This document shows positions 57,702 through 64,000 of a DNA stretch of 64,000 nt, one piece after another. This stretch comes from Streptantibioticus cattleyicolor NRRL 8057 = DSM 46488. GTDB taxonomy: Bacteria > Actinomycetota > Actinomycetes > Streptomycetales > Streptomycetaceae. A program made the position numbers and the translations under genes. The notes beneath the pieces are model-generated. The model searched no databases. It was not told the origin of the DNA and worked only from the letters and a program-made list of their open reading frames with translations. Position 1 is the stretch's first letter, and each line of letters starts with the position of its first letter. The stretch lies in NCBI RefSeq assembly GCF_000240165.1, contig NC_017585.1, forward strand, positions 434,001 through 498,000, written 5' to 3'.

Positions 57702-58300
57702 ACGCCTACATGCTCGCCTCGGAGCTGACCAAACGGGTGGTCGTGACGTTGAGCGGCGAGGCGGTCGCCCAGGTCAGGGACACCGTTTTCGACGCACGGG
57801 CCGGCCGGATCACCGGCTTCACCCTGAGCGGGCGCGGGCTGCTGGCCGGCCCTCTCAAGGCGAGCCTGCCCTTCTGCGAAGTGCACGCCGTAGGACCGTC
57901 CGCCGTGATGATCCCCGGTGAAGCGGCCCTGGAGAAGCGGGAGGCGGTCATCGGTGCCGGAGAAGCCGAACGCGGTCAGGTCATCGGCGCGCCCGTCCTC
58001 ACCGACCAGGGGACGGAGATCGGCACGATCCAGGATGTCGTGGTCGAGGCCGGTCGCAGCGGACGCGTGATCGGCTTCGAGATCGCCGCCAACGAGAACC
58101 TGGATCGCGAGCAGCGCAAGGCGTTCATCCCCCGAGGAGAGACGCTGGCCGTCTCCGGGCGCGCACTCGTCGTCCCCGCGCACGCCCGTCACTTCCTCGC
58201 CGACGACCTGCCCAGCTTCAGCGCCCAGGTCGAAGCCTTCCGCGCCCACCGCGCACAGCCGTACGCGGACACGGCCACCGCGGAAGGAGGCCAGGCATGA
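57698..58300 (+). CDS. PRC-barrel domain protein (two repeats)
   Basis: 200 residues from GTG 57698. Two PRC-barrel-like units: SELTKRVVVTLSGEAVAQVRDTVFDARAGRITGFTLSGRG and GAPVLTDQGTEIGTIQDVVVEAGRSGRVIGFEIAAN, with a helical C-terminus. PRC barrels are small beta domains that mediate protein or RNA contacts in photosynthesis, RNA processing and stress. Stop and next start overlap as ATGA. Confidence 0.85.
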   Translation: MNAYMLASELTKRVVVTLSGEAVAQVRDTVFDARAGRITGFTLSGRGLLAGPLKASLPFCEVHAVGPSAVMIPGEAALEKREAVIGAGEAERGQVIGAPVLTDQGTEIGTIQDVVVEAGRSGRVIGFEIAANENLDREQRKAFIPRGETLAVSGRALVVPAHARHFLADDLPSFSAQVEAFRAHRAQPYADTATAEGGQA

Positions 58301-58749
58301 TGCTGTTCACCCAGGCCCAGGGGCTTCCCGTGATCACCGCCGACGAGGCCGAACCACTTGGCCGGGTGGAAAGCCTGACCATCGACGCGCACACCAGGAG
58401 CATCGCCTGCCTGCGCCTGTCCCAAGCCCCGAAGCACGCCGCGGCCATCGCCTGGGACGCCGTCGAAGCCGTGGGGCCCGACGCCGTCATCGTGCGCTCC
58501 CGCACCGCCACCGATCCCGGCCAGAACACCTTCCCCACCCACCACGAGGCCCTCGGCCGGCGCGTCCTGACCGAAGACGGCACCAGTCACGGCACCGTCA
58601 AGGACATCGCCTTCGACAACACCACCGGACAACTCCGCACCCTGTACACAGCTCTCGGCGACATCCGCGGAGACCGACTGCTCGGCCTTGGTTCCTACGC
58701 CGTGGTCGTACGCGCCGACCCTTCTTTGACGAAGTCCCCGCAGCCGTAA
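58297..58749 (+). CDS. PRC-barrel domain protein (second, paralogous)
   Basis: 150 residues from ATG 58297. Two PRC-like halves: GLPVITADEAEPLGRVESLTIDAHTRSIACLRLSQ and ALGRRVLTEDGTSHGTVKDIAFDNTTGQLRTLYT. Paralogue of the preceding protein and coupled to it. Role unknown. The operon ends here; the M-box leader begins about 170 bases on. Confidence 0.82.
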   Translation: MMLFTQAQGLPVITADEAEPLGRVESLTIDAHTRSIACLRLSQAPKHAAAIAWDAVEAVGPDAVIVRSRTATDPGQNTFPTHHEALGRRVLTEDGTSHGTVKDIAFDNTTGQLRTLYTALGDIRGDRLLGLGSYAVVVRADPSLTKSPQP

Positions 58750-58868
58750 CGCAATCGGTGCCGCGGGTCGGCAGGCGGTCGGACGGGGCCCAGGTACGAG
58801 CGGCGCCCCGGGCGGGTTTCGCGGCTGCCGCCACCGGGCTCCGGCAGTGTCAAGAGTCCGCCATGGAG

Positions 58869-58899
58869 TTGCGTCGACGCGCAAGTGTCGGGCTACACT
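58869..58899 (+). promoter_or_regulatory. Candidate promoter of the M-box leader
   Basis: TTGCGT (58869-58874) and TACACT (58894-58899) form a SigA/HrdB-like pair with a rather long 19-base spacer. Transcription would begin shortly before the riboswitch P1 helix. Confidence 0.4.
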
Positions 58900-58918
58900 C
58901 GTGGAGGTTTGAAGAGGC

Positions 58919-59080
58919 ACCTCGTTCGGTGAGGCGTCTGCACGGACACAGGCCACTGACCCCACGACGTCGAGAGACGCCCAGGGTCAGGACAGGTCTC
59001 CCCGGCCTAAGGGGTGACCCCAAGTGGCTTCCCCGGTACGGGGATCACGCCGTGGAGTGCCAAAGCTCTGACGAGTTGGG
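58919..59080 (+). promoter_or_regulatory. M-box (ykoK) Mg2+ riboswitch
   Basis: The leader matches the M-box aptamer in order: CTCGTTCGGTGAGGC at 58921, GGACACAGGCCACTGACCC, GAGAGACGCCCAGGGTCAG, a CCTAAGG-type element, and the hallmark AGTGCCAAAGCTCTGACGAG at 59056-59075. The P1 helix closes by CTCGT (58921-58925) with ACGAG (59071-59075). M-box RNAs fold in high Mg2+ and switch off Mg2+ transporters. It lies upstream of an Nramp-type transporter rather than the commoner MgtE/CorA. Confidence 0.85.
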
Positions 59081-59173
59081 GTGAGCCGGCCGCGTTGATG
59101 CGGGACCGGCCGCTCCTTGCCGAGTCGATGACGACGCGCACGGTCGCGTCCCGGCCGGAAGGAGGCGACAGAC

Positions 59174-59248
59174 ATGGATTGCAGTAGCAGTCCGGGCCAT
59201 CATCGGCCCCATCCCCGCTTGTCCTCGCATTCTTCCGGCACGCGGTAA
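59174..59248 (+). CDS. Short leader ORF between the M-box and the transporter
   Basis: 24 codons (MDCSSSPGHHRPHPRLSSHS, then SGTR) with a very strong GGAAGGAGG ribosome binding site 6-7 bases upstream. Rich in Ser, His, Pro and Arg; proline codons are reminiscent of Mg2+-sensing leader peptides such as MgtL. The distance to the transporter start (160 bases, containing G/C-rich hairpins such as CTGCGC...GCGCAG) fits an attenuation or Rho-access expression platform. Confidence 0.5.
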   Translation: MDCSSSPGHHRPHPRLSSHSSGTR

Positions 59249-59408
59249 CCATCCTCCCTGCGCGGCCCCTCGCCGGCCCCGCGACCCCTGTGTGCGCACC
59301 CGCACGGCCCTTGTGCCGCCGCGGGCCGCCGTCCTGCGCCTCCGCGCAGGGGGGATGGCTGCTGCGTGCCCCCTGTCCGCCCCCTCCCGGGGGTACGGGA
59401 GGTACGCC

Positions 59409-61055
59409 ATGACCCACACCACCACGGCCACCCCGGTGGAAACCCCCCGCGCCACGGCGGTACTCGACGACGCGCACGTCGGCGACATCCGCGGAGCACT
59501 GGGCACCATCCGCCTCGACGACACCGCACCGCGCACCGGCCTGACCGCGAAACTCAAGACGCTGCTGGCGATCGTCGGCCCCGGACTGATCGTGATGGTC
59601 GGCGACAACGACGCCGGCGCGTTCGCCACCTACGGCCAGGCCGGCCAGAACTACGGCACCCACCTGCTGTGGACACTGCTGCTGCTGATCCCCGTGCTCT
59701 ACGTCAACCAGGAGATGGTCCTGCGCCTCGGCGCGGTCACCGGCGTCGGCCACGCCCGGCTGATCCTGGAACGCTTCGGGAAGTTCTGGGGCGCCTTCAG
59801 CGTCATCGACCTGTTCCTGCTCAACGCCCTGACCCTGGTGACCGAGTTCATCGGGATCACCCTGGCCGCCGGATACCTCGGGCTGCCCAAGGTGGCCGCG
59901 GTGGTCCTGGCCGCCGCCATCATCATCGCCTCGGCCTTCACCGGCTCCTTCCAGCGTTTCGAGCGGGTGGCCATCGCACTGTGCGCGGCCTCGCTGCTGC
60001 TGGTGCCGATCTACTTCATGGCCCACCCGGCCACCTCCACGATGGTCCACGACTTCGTGGTCCCCGGCATGCCGGGCGGCTCCGGCCAGCTGGCCACGGT
60101 GATGCTGCTGATCATCGGCATCGTGGGCACCACGGTGGCACCCTGGCAGCTGTTCTTCCAGCAGTCCTACGTCATCGACAAGCGCATCACACCGCGCTTC
60201 ATGAAGTACGAGAAGGCCGACCTGTGGATCGGCATCGCCGTGGTGGTGATCGGCGCCGCGGCCATGATGGGCTTCACCGCCGCCACCTTCGCCGGCACCG
60301 GCGGCCAGGGCCACTTCACCGACGCCGCCGGCATCGCCCACGGACTGGCCGCCCACGCCGGCAAACTGGCCGGAGTCCTCTTCGCCATCGCACTGCTGGA
60401 CGCCTCCATCATCGGCGCCTTCGCCGTCTCCCTGTCCACCGCCTACGCCATCGGAGACGTCCTGGGCCTGAAGCACTCCTTGCACCGCGGTGTCGGCGGC
60501 GCCAAGGGCTTCTACACCGTCTACGCCGCACTCGTGGCCGCCGCCGCCACGATCGTGCTGATCCCCGGCTCCCCGCTCGGCCTGCTCACCGAAGGCGTCC
60601 AGACCCTCGCCGGCGTCCTGCTGCCGTCCGCCTCGGTCTTCCTGCTCCTGCTCTGCAACGACAAAGCGGTCCTGGGCCCGTGGGCCAACGGCCCGAAGAC
60701 CAACGCCTTCACCTCCGCGGTCGTCGGCGTCCTGGTCACCTTGTCGGTCATCCTCACCGCCGCCGTCCTCTTCCCCGACATCTCCGCGAACACCATCCTC
60801 GACATCATGGCTGCCTGCGGAATCGCCGGCGTACTGGCCGCGGGGTACGCCTTCACCCGCCGCCGCACCGGCACCAAGGAGGACCCGATCGACCGCACCG
60901 GCCGGGACACCTGGCGGATGCCGCCCCTGCACACCCTGACCCGGCCCACCATGTCCACCGGCTACAAGCTCGGCATGGGTGCCCTGCGGACCTACCTGCT
61001 CATAGCGATGGTCCTGGTGATCTTCAAGATCGTCCAGGTCGCGCTCAGCCACTGA
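59409..61055 (+). CDS. Nramp-related Mg2+ transporter (NRMT-like)
   Basis: 548 residues from ATG 59409 with GGGAGG upstream. About eleven membrane helices after a 50-residue cytosolic head. Helix 1 reads GDNDAGA (residues 65-71), where Mn/Fe Nramps have DPGN: Asp68 is kept, Asn becomes Ala. Helix 6 reads APWQ (244-247) in place of MPHN, so the transition-metal-selective Met is Ala. These changes are those described for Nramp-related magnesium transporters. With the M-box upstream, Mg2+ uptake under low Mg2+ is the natural reading. Confidence 0.9.
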   Translation: MTHTTTATPVETPRATAVLDDAHVGDIRGALGTIRLDDTAPRTGLTAKLKTLLAIVGPGLIVMVGDNDAGAFATYGQAGQNYGTHLLWTLLLLIPVLYVNQEMVLRLGAVTGVGHARLILERFGKFWGAFSVIDLFLLNALTLVTEFIGITLAAGYLGLPKVAAVVLAAAIIIASAFTGSFQRFERVAIALCAASLLLVPIYFMAHPATSTMVHDFVVPGMPGGSGQLATVMLLIIGIVGTTVAPWQLFFQQSYVIDKRITPRFMKYEKADLWIGIAVVVIGAAAMMGFTAATFAGTGGQGHFTDAAGIAHGLAAHAGKLAGVLFAIALLDASIIGAFAVSLSTAYAIGDVLGLKHSLHRGVGGAKGFYTVYAALVAAAATIVLIPGSPLGLLTEGVQTLAGVLLPSASVFLLLLCNDKAVLGPWANGPKTNAFTSAVVGVLVTLSVILTAAVLFPDISANTILDIMAACGIAGVLAAGYAFTRRRTGTKEDPIDRTGRDTWRMPPLHTLTRPTMSTGYKLGMGALRTYLLIAMVLVIFKIVQVALSH

Positions 61056-61141
61056 GCCCCCGTACGGCGCCGGCACGCCTGCCCGCCGGTCGCCGTCGGC
61101 CCCCTGCCCGGCAACCCCTTCACACGGAAGGAGAAGCCGTC

Positions 61142-61399
61142 ATGCCCGTCACCAGGCACCTCGCCGCCGTGCCCACCCTGAGACTCACCCTCCACGACGG
61201 CGCCGAACGCTCGTACCTGCTCGACGACCCTCTCACCGTGCCGACCGCGGCCGTTCCACCCCAGGCCGTCTATGAACCGCGAGTCCACATCGCCTATCTC
61301 CTGGCCCGGCAGGGCCACCACGCGGACTGGCTGGCGCGCTTCACCGACCTGCCGTACTCGGCCGCGCACCGCATCACCCAGGCCGCGACACCCCCGTAG
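61142..61399 (+). CDS. Small conserved-looking protein downstream of the Mg2+ transporter
   Basis: 85 residues from ATG 61142 with GGAAGGAG upstream. Contains TLRLTLHDGAERSYLLDDPLTVPTAAV and HIAYLLARQGHHADWLARFTDLPYSAAHRIT; the second half looks like a small helical (perhaps DNA-binding) domain. Same strand, 86 bases after the transporter, so likely in its M-box-controlled transcript. No family assigned. Confidence 0.65.
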   Translation: MPVTRHLAAVPTLRLTLHDGAERSYLLDDPLTVPTAAVPPQAVYEPRVHIAYLLARQGHHADWLARFTDLPYSAAHRITQAATPP

Positions 61400-61498
61400 C
61401 CCGGACACCCGACGGACCTGACCGACCGGCCACACCACCGTGCGCCAACGCACTCCTCCCAACCTCCCCGACAACGCGCCTTCCGGAGGTGACCTGTC

Positions 61499-61753
61499 AT
61501 GGCACTCTTCCCGGCTCTGCACACCACATCCACCACCCCACGGGAGCACCGCTCCCTGCGCGCCCTCCTCTCTGGCGCCATCCGCCGTATCGCCGACAGC
61601 CCCTTGGACAGCCCTGTCCTGGCGGCCCTCCCCGCTCACCAGACCGTAGACCGGTCCGAACGCGCCCGTCGCAGGCCGCATGCCCAGTGGCAGCGGGTAA
61701 CGGACCGCGAGGGCAAGCCTCGTTTGATCGCCACCTGGCATGCGGGCGGGTGA
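61499..61753 (+). CDS. Small basic protein of unknown function
   Basis: 84 residues from ATG 61499 with a near-perfect GGAGGTGA ribosome binding site. Helical N-terminal half (REHRSLRALLSGAIRRIAD), Arg-rich middle, and WQRVTDREGKPRLIATWHAGG at the end, which resembles a short beta hairpin. Third gene after the Mg2+ riboswitch; no family recognised. Confidence 0.6.
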   Translation: MALFPALHTTSTTPREHRSLRALLSGAIRRIADSPLDSPVLAALPAHQTVDRSERARRRPHAQWQRVTDREGKPRLIATWHAGG

Positions 61754-61955
61754 GCGGCACCAGTCGTTGCCGCCGGTGATCGGCTCCGGGCCGGGAGTTG
61801 TTGGTCCTTGACGACCGCGGTACCCGGCACCGGCCCGGCCCGGTCGTTTGCGGGGCCCGTCACTCCGTCGACGAAGGCGTGACGGCCCGCCCACGGTGGC
61901 TCGGAGGCACATGCTCCACCGCCCGGCCACTGACCTGGTTTCCATCGTGCGGTCC

Positions 61956-61989
61956 GCCTCCACCGGTGAAGCGCATTACCGGTGGAGGC
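61956..61989. terminator. Hairpin terminator
   Basis: Perfect 12-bp stem GCCTCCACCGGT with a 10-base loop, 6 bases beyond the stop of the minus-strand gene at 61995 and also downstream of the plus-strand gene ending at 61753. Confidence 0.7.
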
Positions 61990-61994
61990 GCTGA

Positions 61995-62255
61995 TCACGA
62001 CGACTGCGCCGCCGATTCACTGACCAAATCGTCGACCACCGCGACATCCACGTCGGCATCCCGCGCCAAGTCCTCGCGCGAGACGCCCGCCAGCGAAGCA
62101 GCGATCACCGCACGCCGCAGATCTTCCACACGAGCCACCAGACCGATCTCCGCGGCCTCTGCCGAGGCCGCGGCCAACGCTGCGCCCTGCTCGACCAACC
62201 GGTCCGCTGCTTCACGCACCGCACGGCGCGCATCCGCCATCCGCTTGTCGTTCAC
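61995..62255 (-). CDS. Small helical protein of unknown function
   Basis: 86 residues from GTG 62255 with GGGAGG 6-7 bases upstream. Sequence is Ala/Glu/Asp-rich and helical (MADARRAVREAADRLVEQGAALAAASAEAAEIGLVARVEDLRRAVIAASLAG), ending in REDLARDADVDVAVVDDLV, which could be a short HTH-like segment. It resembles the small helical proteins of streptomycetes lacking names. Confidence 0.62.
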   Translation of the reverse strand: MNDKRMADARRAVREAADRLVEQGAALAAASAEAAEIGLVARVEDLRRAVIAASLAGVSREDLARDADVDVAVVDDLVSESAAQSS

Positions 62256-62568
62256 TGTGGCCTCCCGAGGAATGTGCCAGTGCTCAGCTGGCCGGGCCAT
62301 ACCCACGGGGGCTCGAAACAGCTCGGCTTCTGACCATCGGCCACGGCTAGGATCGCAGGCTTGGCGAGTCGCAGCAGGGAGACCACGCGGCAGCAGGTCC
62401 GAGCAGCTGAGCGGTTACGGCGAAATCAAAGGGCTACGGCGAAATCAAACGGCCATATAGCGCCGATTTCGCCGGCGAAGCGAGGGGGCGTCCGCCCGAG
62501 CGGATGCCCTTCTGTCGGCGGATGCGGGCGTTGACGGGGGCCTGGCCGACGAGGGAGTTTCGGGCGAG
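62256..62568. other. Gene-free stretch with repeats and possible IS debris
   Basis: 313 bases. TACGGCGAAATCAAA occurs at 62416-62430 and 62435-62449 (19-bp period), and the inverted core GATTTCGCC lies at 62465-62473. On the minus strand at about 62480-62545 the reading RRQKGIRSGGRP resembles the C-terminal KRKGxxGGRP region of IS5-type transposases, but the frame breaks at once. No intact gene. Confidence 0.4.
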
Positions 62569-63054
62569 TCACGTGTCGAGTTGCGCGCGGATGAGCATGT
62601 CGAGTCGCCGCCAGGCAGGGGACGAGGCGTTGACGGTGCCCTGGATGAGGGCGGGGATCTCGGATGCGGCGTCCAGCTTGGGCAGTTCGTCGGGACCATA
62701 GCGTGCTCGGGTCGCTTCGGCGATCCGGCGGGCGATGTCGTTGATGCGGGGGTCGTCGGCGCCGAGGTCGTGCGCGTGGTCGTAATCGAGGAAGAGGCGC
62801 CGCGGCGCGGGGGCGGCCAGGGTCTCGTTCTGGTCGTGAAACAGTGTGCTCGCCTGGTCCGGGTGGGTGGCGAACACAAGGATCCACAGGTCGCGTTGCA
62901 GGTCCACCCAACGAGGGGTGAATCCCCAGCGCGCCAGGTGCTTCAGATGGGTGACGACCTCGGTGGGCAACGGTGCCAGCTGCCCGTCGGCGAGCTGGTG
63001 CAGGCGTCCTTGGGTTGCCCGCAGGTCGAAGTATCTTCGATCAGGTGCCGCCAC
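62569..63054 (-). CDS. Uncharacterised protein, coupled to the DUF5946 gene
   Basis: 161 residues from GTG 63054, which overlaps the preceding gene by 14 bases. Contains RYFDLRATQGRLHQLADGQLAPLPTEVVTHLKHLARWGFTPRWVDLQRDLWILVFATH, a Phe/Asp-rich middle (RRLFLDYDHAHDLG) and a helical C-terminus. No signal peptide or known motif. The tight overlap implies joint function with the upstream DUF5946 protein. Confidence 0.65.
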   Translation of the reverse strand: MAAPDRRYFDLRATQGRLHQLADGQLAPLPTEVVTHLKHLARWGFTPRWVDLQRDLWILVFATHPDQASTLFHDQNETLAAPAPRRLFLDYDHAHDLGADDPRINDIARRIAEATRARYGPDELPKLDAASEIPALIQGTVNASSPAWRRLDMLIRAQLDT

Positions 63055-63496
63055 TCCACGCGGCGACCGTTGCGGCGGCCCAAGCCTCGACGCGTTCCGT
63101 GAACTCCGCGGAGGGGAACGTCCCGTCGACGGCGACGTCTTGGATCGTGACGGAGAAATGAGATCGGGGCGCGTCCCGGTGCGGTGGCGCCGCGTCCGGG
63201 GTGACTCGGGAAGGATTGCCCTTCACACGGTGGGAGTTGCCGCGACGAGCTTGACCAACGAGCTGGTTCACTTGGTCGAGGCCGCCGTCGATGTACGCGC
63301 GCAGGAGTGCCCAAGCCATCGCGCCGTCGTCGGTGGGTAGCCGGCTGGGGTGTTGGAGCAGGAAGCAAGCGACCGAGACACCGTGCAGCGGACCCCACGG
63401 GGCCTGCCGCGAATGGTCCAATGCGAGCAAGGCGTGGAACAACTCGTCACAGGACCGCGGGTTCATCGGCGCACCGCACTCCGCGCAAGGTTCCAT
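63041..63496 (-). CDS. DUF5946-like protein with N-terminal Cys motif
   Basis: 151 residues from ATG 63496 with AAGGAG upstream. The N-terminal CAECGAPMNPRSCDELFHALLALDH, containing CxxC plus a third Cys and a His, may bind zinc. It is followed by APWGPLHGVSVACFLLQHPSRLP, which I associate with the DUF5946 family of streptomycetes. The second half is a strand-rich domain (HFSVTIQDVAVDG) and a terminal amphipathic helix. Function unknown. Confidence 0.72.
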   Translation of the reverse strand: MEPCAECGAPMNPRSCDELFHALLALDHSRQAPWGPLHGVSVACFLLQHPSRLPTDDGAMAWALLRAYIDGGLDQVNQLVGQARRGNSHRVKGNPSRVTPDAAPPHRDAPRSHFSVTIQDVAVDGTFPSAEFTERVEAWAAATVAAWSGGT

Positions 63497-63524
63497 GCCT
63501 TCTCCTTGGTCCTCGAAGCACAGC

Positions 63525-63755
63525 CTAGTACTCCAGCCGAGACGTGATCTTGCCGGTGGGGCCGGCGCGGAGACGGGTGCGGCCACCGGTTCTTGCGCGG
63601 CAGGTCAAGCTGGTCTGCGTGGGGATCGCGTGGAGCGGGATGAATCCGACGGTCGCGGAGAGCGCGGAGGAACACGCGGCGCGGACGGCCCATCGGGGTG
63701 GGGGCGGAACCTCGACGACCCGATCCCCTGGGCGGTGGGGGGTGACTTCGGACAT
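63525..63755 (-). pseudogene. Probable remnant of a membrane-protein gene joined to IS-end-like DNA
   Basis: An open frame of 76 codons from ATG 63755 (AGGAG upstream). Residues 1-45 (ending WAVRAACSSALSATVGFIPLHAI) look like the start of a membrane protein of the type found widely in streptomycetes; after that the sequence is Arg/Thr-rich and unlike protein. The final DNA (CTAGTACTCCAGCCGAGACG, 63525-63545) resembles an insertion-sequence terminus, so the original gene was probably truncated by an IS that has since decayed. Confidence 0.4.
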
Positions 63756-63812
63756 GGCCCTGTTCTCCTGGTGCGGCGGATGGCTGATTCCGAGCGGGTA
63801 CCGTCTCCCCCG

Positions 63813-64000
63813 CTACCTGGACAGCAGGGTGAAGAACTCGCGGGGGCGGTGTTCGCGTTCATCGCGTTCGGTGATCACGCCGGAATCGCGGGCGGCGGCG
63901 AACGCCGCCTTCAGGGCCTCCGCGGACTCGAACCGGCCGGTTGTCACGACCGCTTCGCCGTCGGCCGTGACCCAGCATTCGGCCGTCAGGCAGGCCGGCC
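63813..64000 (-). CDS. Uncharacterised protein, 3' part (runs off the window)
   Basis: The last 61 residues are visible; the first complete codon begins at 63998. Sequence AECWVTADGEAVVTTGRFESAEALKAAFAAARDSGVITERDEREHRPREFFTLLSR has strand-helix character and normal codon bias. The start lies outside the window. No family assigned. Confidence 0.6.
   Translation of the reverse strand, partial: PACLTAECWVTADGEAVVTTGRFESAEALKAAFAAARDSGVITERDEREHRPREFFTLLSR

Noticed and set aside
59007-61076. 689-codon open frame antisense to the Mg2+ transporter
   Set aside because: Acidic Gly/Asp/Gln-rich shadow; the plus strand has clear Nramp helices.

Overview
The window looks like chromosomal DNA of a Streptomyces-type actinomycete. 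GC is very high with strong third-position GC, GTG and TTG starts are common, translational ATGA/GTGA couplings are frequent, and the gene families are typical: a SARP regulator, SpoIIE-type phosphatases, SigJ-like and ECF sigma factors, TetR and AraC regulators beside small oxidoreductases, and PRC-barrel stress proteins. One gene (the XRE regulator at 2127-2642) carries a rare TTA codon, the hallmark of bldA control. I saw no rRNA, tRNA or CRISPR array.

Layout. 1-6.2 kb: end of a thiolase, a secreted beta-propeller protein, then a tight plus-strand operon of XRE regulator, ImmA/IrrE metallopeptidase, MAB_1171c-type membrane protein and amidohydrolase. 5.5-14.5 kb: SRAP (YedK/HMCES) protein, a TIM-barrel protein, an orphan histidine kinase, an ECF sigma factor with a small partner gene, a TetR/SMR efflux unit divergent from sigJ across a palindromic operator, and a stress protein coupled to an ABC exporter. 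14.6-19 kb: acyltransferase, then a coupled SpoIIE-phosphatase/histidine kinase/response regulator operon. 19-27.5 kb: a frameshifted chloramphenicol-type efflux gene, AraC regulators, a fosmidomycin-type MFS pump, a stand-alone TsaD and a truncated DUF2785 gene.

27.8-37.1 kb is the most distinctive block: a large SARP regulator, a small Tyr/Gly/His-rich secreted protein, and a compact operon of ACP, ketosynthase, fatty acyl-AMP ligase (FAAL), acyl-CoA dehydrogenase (ACAD), and a half-length ACAD joined to a second ACP that has its own internal ribosome binding site. This reads as a self-contained machine that loads, extends and desaturates an acyl chain on a carrier protein, with no NRPS or PKS in view. 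37.2-45.6 kb: TetR/FAD-monooxygenase pair with twin operators, a D-Ala-D-Ala carboxypeptidase with a long disordered N-terminus, a NmrA-like/TetR pair with a palindromic operator, an ISL3 transposase scrap, and an SDR/AraC pair.

45.6-61.1 kb is a stress and ion homeostasis region: an ANTAR-GAF-PAS-SpoIIE phosphatase beside a giant cytosolic multi-HAMP hybrid kinase interrupted by a one-base insertion (organisation recalls the osa osmoadaptation locus), glycogen debranching enzyme GlgX, an APC permease, two PRC-barrel proteins, and an M-box Mg2+ riboswitch followed by a short leader ORF and an Nramp-related Mg2+ transporter. The last 3 kb holds small uncharacterised genes and probable IS debris. 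Single-base frameshifts at about 19.56 kb and 51.47 kb may be real or sequencing errors.
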